This document shows positions 8,295 to 9,392 of a DNA stretch of 9,392 bases, piece after piece. The number at the start of each line of letters is the position of its first letter. Within the stretch, counting starts at the first letter, position 1. A program made the translations under genes and the position numbers. Source of the stretch: Solirubrobacteraceae bacterium (lineage in GTDB: Bacteria > Actinomycetota > Thermoleophilia > Solirubrobacterales > Solirubrobacteraceae); the NCBI GenBank assembly GCA_025928415.1, contig JAICJK010000058.1:1-9392 (forward strand), read 5' to 3'. A model generated the notes under the pieces. The model worked only from the letters and a program-made list of their open reading frames with translations, was not told the origin of the DNA and did no database searches.

Positions 8295-8355
8295 CTCGCG
8301 CAGAGCGCGCCGCATGACTCGCGCAAGAGCGCGCCGCATGACTCGCGCAGGGCGC
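8286..8355. repeat. Three tandem 23/24-bp repeats after the UPF0104 gene
   Basis: The units start at 8286, 8309 and 8333 and read GCCGCATGACTCGCGCA followed by (A)GRGCGC. The period is 23 and then 24 bp, and the differences are single bases. The first unit contains the TGA stop of the preceding gene. Within each unit the part after ATGAC can fold as a CGCGC-type stem with an AGA, AAGA or AGG loop. There are no spacers and no variation in length typical of CRISPR. Confidence 0.85.
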
Positions 8356-8365
8356 TCGCATGCGG
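8334..8365 (+). terminator. Hairpin with the AGG-loop core, copy 2
   Basis: CCGCATG (8334-8340) pairs with CATGCGG (8359-8365) around the core at 8343-8357, which is identical over 15 nt to 307-321 after ftsZ. In the core, GCGC (8345-8348) pairs with GCGC (8352-8355) with an AGG loop and a TC/TC internal loop. It lies 40 nt after a stop codon. A terminator or 3'-end role is inferred; there is no T-run. Confidence 0.5.
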
Positions 8366-8366
8366 G

Positions 8367-8397
8367 GTGCGAGCTCGCCCAGGGGGCTCGCTCGCAC
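8367..8397 (+). terminator. Hairpin with the AGG-loop core, copy 3 (compensatory variant)
   Basis: GTGCGAGC (8367-8374) pairs perfectly with GCTCGCAC (8390-8397). The core at 8375-8389 is TCGCCCAGGGGGCTC, which differs from copies 1 and 2 only at two positions that pair with each other (G-C changed to C-G). The AGG loop and TC/TC internal loop are kept. It begins one base after copy 2 ends, so the two can fold side by side. Confidence 0.5.
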
Positions 8398-8410
8398 GCC
8401 ATGCGGCACC

Positions 8411-8427
8411 TCCGCGGCGGCCGCGGG
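8411..8427 (+). repeat. Short GC hairpin before the acyltransferase gene
   Basis: CCGCGG (8412-8417) pairs with CCGCGG (8421-8426) with a CGG loop, extended by a T-G wobble. It ends 14 nt before the GTG at 8442 and could affect ribosome access. In DNA this GC-rich, a 6-bp stem may be chance. Confidence 0.3.
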
Positions 8428-8441
8428 AACGGGGGCGGGAC

Positions 8442-9392
8442 GTGAGTGCTCGGTCGGGGCGGCTGTACGAGCTGGTCGGCGCGGGGATGGCGGGGTGGTC
8501 GCGCGCCGTGCACCGCGGGGTCGCGGTGGGGATCGAGCGGCTGCGGCTGGAGCCCGGGGTCGTGCTGGCCAGCACCCATCCCAGCGACGCCGACCCGCCC
8601 GTCGTCGCCGGGGCGCTGTACCGCGACGGCCGCCTCTGGCGCCATCCCGAGCGCGTCCGGCCCGCCTTCGCCGTGCGCAACGACCTGCTCCTGCCCGGTT
8701 TTCTCGCCGGCTACCCGCCGTGGATGCCGGCCTGGGCGCGCCGGGCGCTGTACCCGGTCGGCATCGGCCCGATCCTCACCGGTCACCTGCTGTGCCTGCC
8801 CGTGCGCTTCTCCGACCGCCTACGCCTGGTCGAGGCCCTGCGGGCGTGCCCGGACGCCGAGCTCGCCGCGGTCCTGCCGCCCGTCCGCGCCGCGGCGCTC
8901 GCCGCGCGCGCGCGTGACCGGGGGCTCCCGCTGCCGGGGCGCGCGCGCGACGTGCTCCGCGGCGAGTACGCGGACCTGCTGTGGGCGGTCGTCGACCGCG
9001 AGCAGCTCGCCGATCCCGCGTTCACGGCCATGTGGGCGCAGCACGCCGCGCGGAGCATGGGCGACCTGCGCGCGCTCGGCGAGCACCTGCGCGGTGGCGG
9101 GACGCTCGTGATCTTCCCCCCCGGCTTCCCGGCGCCGGCCGGCGGCATCCCCCCGCTGGACCCCCGGGCGGGACGGCTGCTGCACGCCATGCGCCCGCGG
9201 GCGCTGCAGCCGCTCGCCGTGGTCTACGACCCGCTCGCGGGGCGTCGCGAGCGCGCGTTCCTGGGCATCGGCGAGGCGATCGCGCCGCCGCCGCGGCGCG
9301 ACGCGGCGCGCTACGTGCTGACCGCCCTGCGCCGAGCGGCGCCGCTCACCGGCGGGCTGGTGGTCGCCGACCTGGCGCTGCACGGCGATGGC
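8442..9392 (+). CDS. Divergent lysophospholipid acyltransferase (PlsC-like), partial at window end
   Basis: The frame is open from GTG 8442 to the window edge (317 codons, no stop yet). Residues 42-52 (LASTHPSDADP) contain an HX4D motif with His-46 and Asp-51, the catalytic pair of glycerolipid acyltransferases. Around residues 223-240 VIFPPGFPAPAGGIPPLDP occupies the place of the FPEGTRS motif, but Glu is replaced by Pro-227; QPLAVVYDP and FLGIGEAI then resemble the strands that follow it in PlsC. The two motifs are ~180 residues apart instead of the usual ~70, so about 110 residues look inserted. There is no obvious membrane anchor at the start. The start follows a G-rich GGGGGCGGGA (8431-8440) acting as ribosome site; ATG 8487 is an alternative. 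The reaction, acyl transfer to a lysolipid or another hydroxyl, is inferred from the HX4D fold only. Confidence 0.65.
   Translation, partial: MSARSGRLYELVGAGMAGWSRAVHRGVAVGIERLRLEPGVVLASTHPSDADPPVVAGALYRDGRLWRHPERVRPAFAVRNDLLLPGFLAGYPPWMPAWARRALYPVGIGPILTGHLLCLPVRFSDRLRLVEALRACPDAELAAVLPPVRAAALAARARDRGLPLPGRARDVLRGEYADLLWAVVDREQLADPAFTAMWAQHAARSMGDLRALGEHLRGGGTLVIFPPGFPAPAGGIPPLDPRAGRLLHAMRPRALQPLAVVYDPLAGRRERAFLGIGEAIAPPPRRDAARYVLTALRRAAPLTGGLVVADLALHGDG

Noticed and set aside
8286..8400. CRISPR array
   Set aside because: The repeats are directly tandem with a 23/24-bp period and no spacers, and there are no cas genes.
8446..9111. A 221-aa frame within the acyltransferase region
   Set aside because: Its translation is Cys/Ser/Arg/Pro-rich without motifs, whereas the frame from 8442 is open to the window end and carries HX4D and PlsC-like segments.

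Overview
The window is about 9.4 kb of very GC-rich DNA with strong G/C preference at third codon positions, frequent GTG starts and tightly packed genes. The gene content is high-GC actinobacterial. A two-subunit glycine decarboxylase (gcvPA + gcvPB), TANNNT-type -10 elements close to start codons and divergent lipid proteins suggest a deep-branching class such as Thermoleophilia/Solirubrobacterales. That placement is inference from gene content, not a database match.

Layout. (1) 2-295 is the 3' end of ftsZ, which ends in the conserved FtsZ C-terminal peptide. Its stop codon lies inside a long hairpin (293-335). (2) 296-495 is intergenic. It holds that hairpin, a spaced 10-bp inverted repeat and a TAGGGT -10-like element just before gcvT. 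(3) 496-4882 is a compact glycine cleavage operon, gcvT-gcvH-gcvPA-gcvPB, with gaps of 10 and 4 nt and then a 4-nt GTGA overlap. It supplies the T, H and two-part P proteins. The L protein (lipoamide dehydrogenase) is not in the window. (4) 4965-6081 is a small operon: a secreted 136-aa protein with a very good ribosome binding site, overlapping a LolD/MacB-type ABC ATPase. (5) 6052-7155 (minus) is an FtsX/MacB-type ABC permease. It converges on the ATPase and overlaps its 3' end by 30 nt, an unusual arrangement for two likely partners. (6) 7176-8294 is a multi-pass membrane protein of the UPF0104/LPG-synthase-TM (flippase-like) family, divergent from the permease with about 20 bp between the starts. 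(7) 8286-8427 is a dense block of short repeats and hairpins. (8) 8442 to the window end is a divergent lysophospholipid acyltransferase-like gene, cut by the window edge; it has a clear HX4D motif but an altered FPEG motif.

The best lead for something undescribed is a small hairpin family. An identical 15-nt core (TCGCGCAGGGCGCTC) occurs after ftsZ (307-321) and after the UPF0104 gene (8343-8357). A third copy (8375-8389) differs only by two compensatory changes that keep the stem. Each core is flanked by a different pair of inverted arms, so the core and the fold are conserved while the arms vary. Two degenerate relatives lie in a 23/24-bp tandem repeat just upstream of the second copy. They look like a genome-dispersed structured intergenic element, possibly a 3'-end or terminator module or a REP-like repeat.

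I see no tRNA, rRNA, CRISPR array, transposase, integrase or defence genes.
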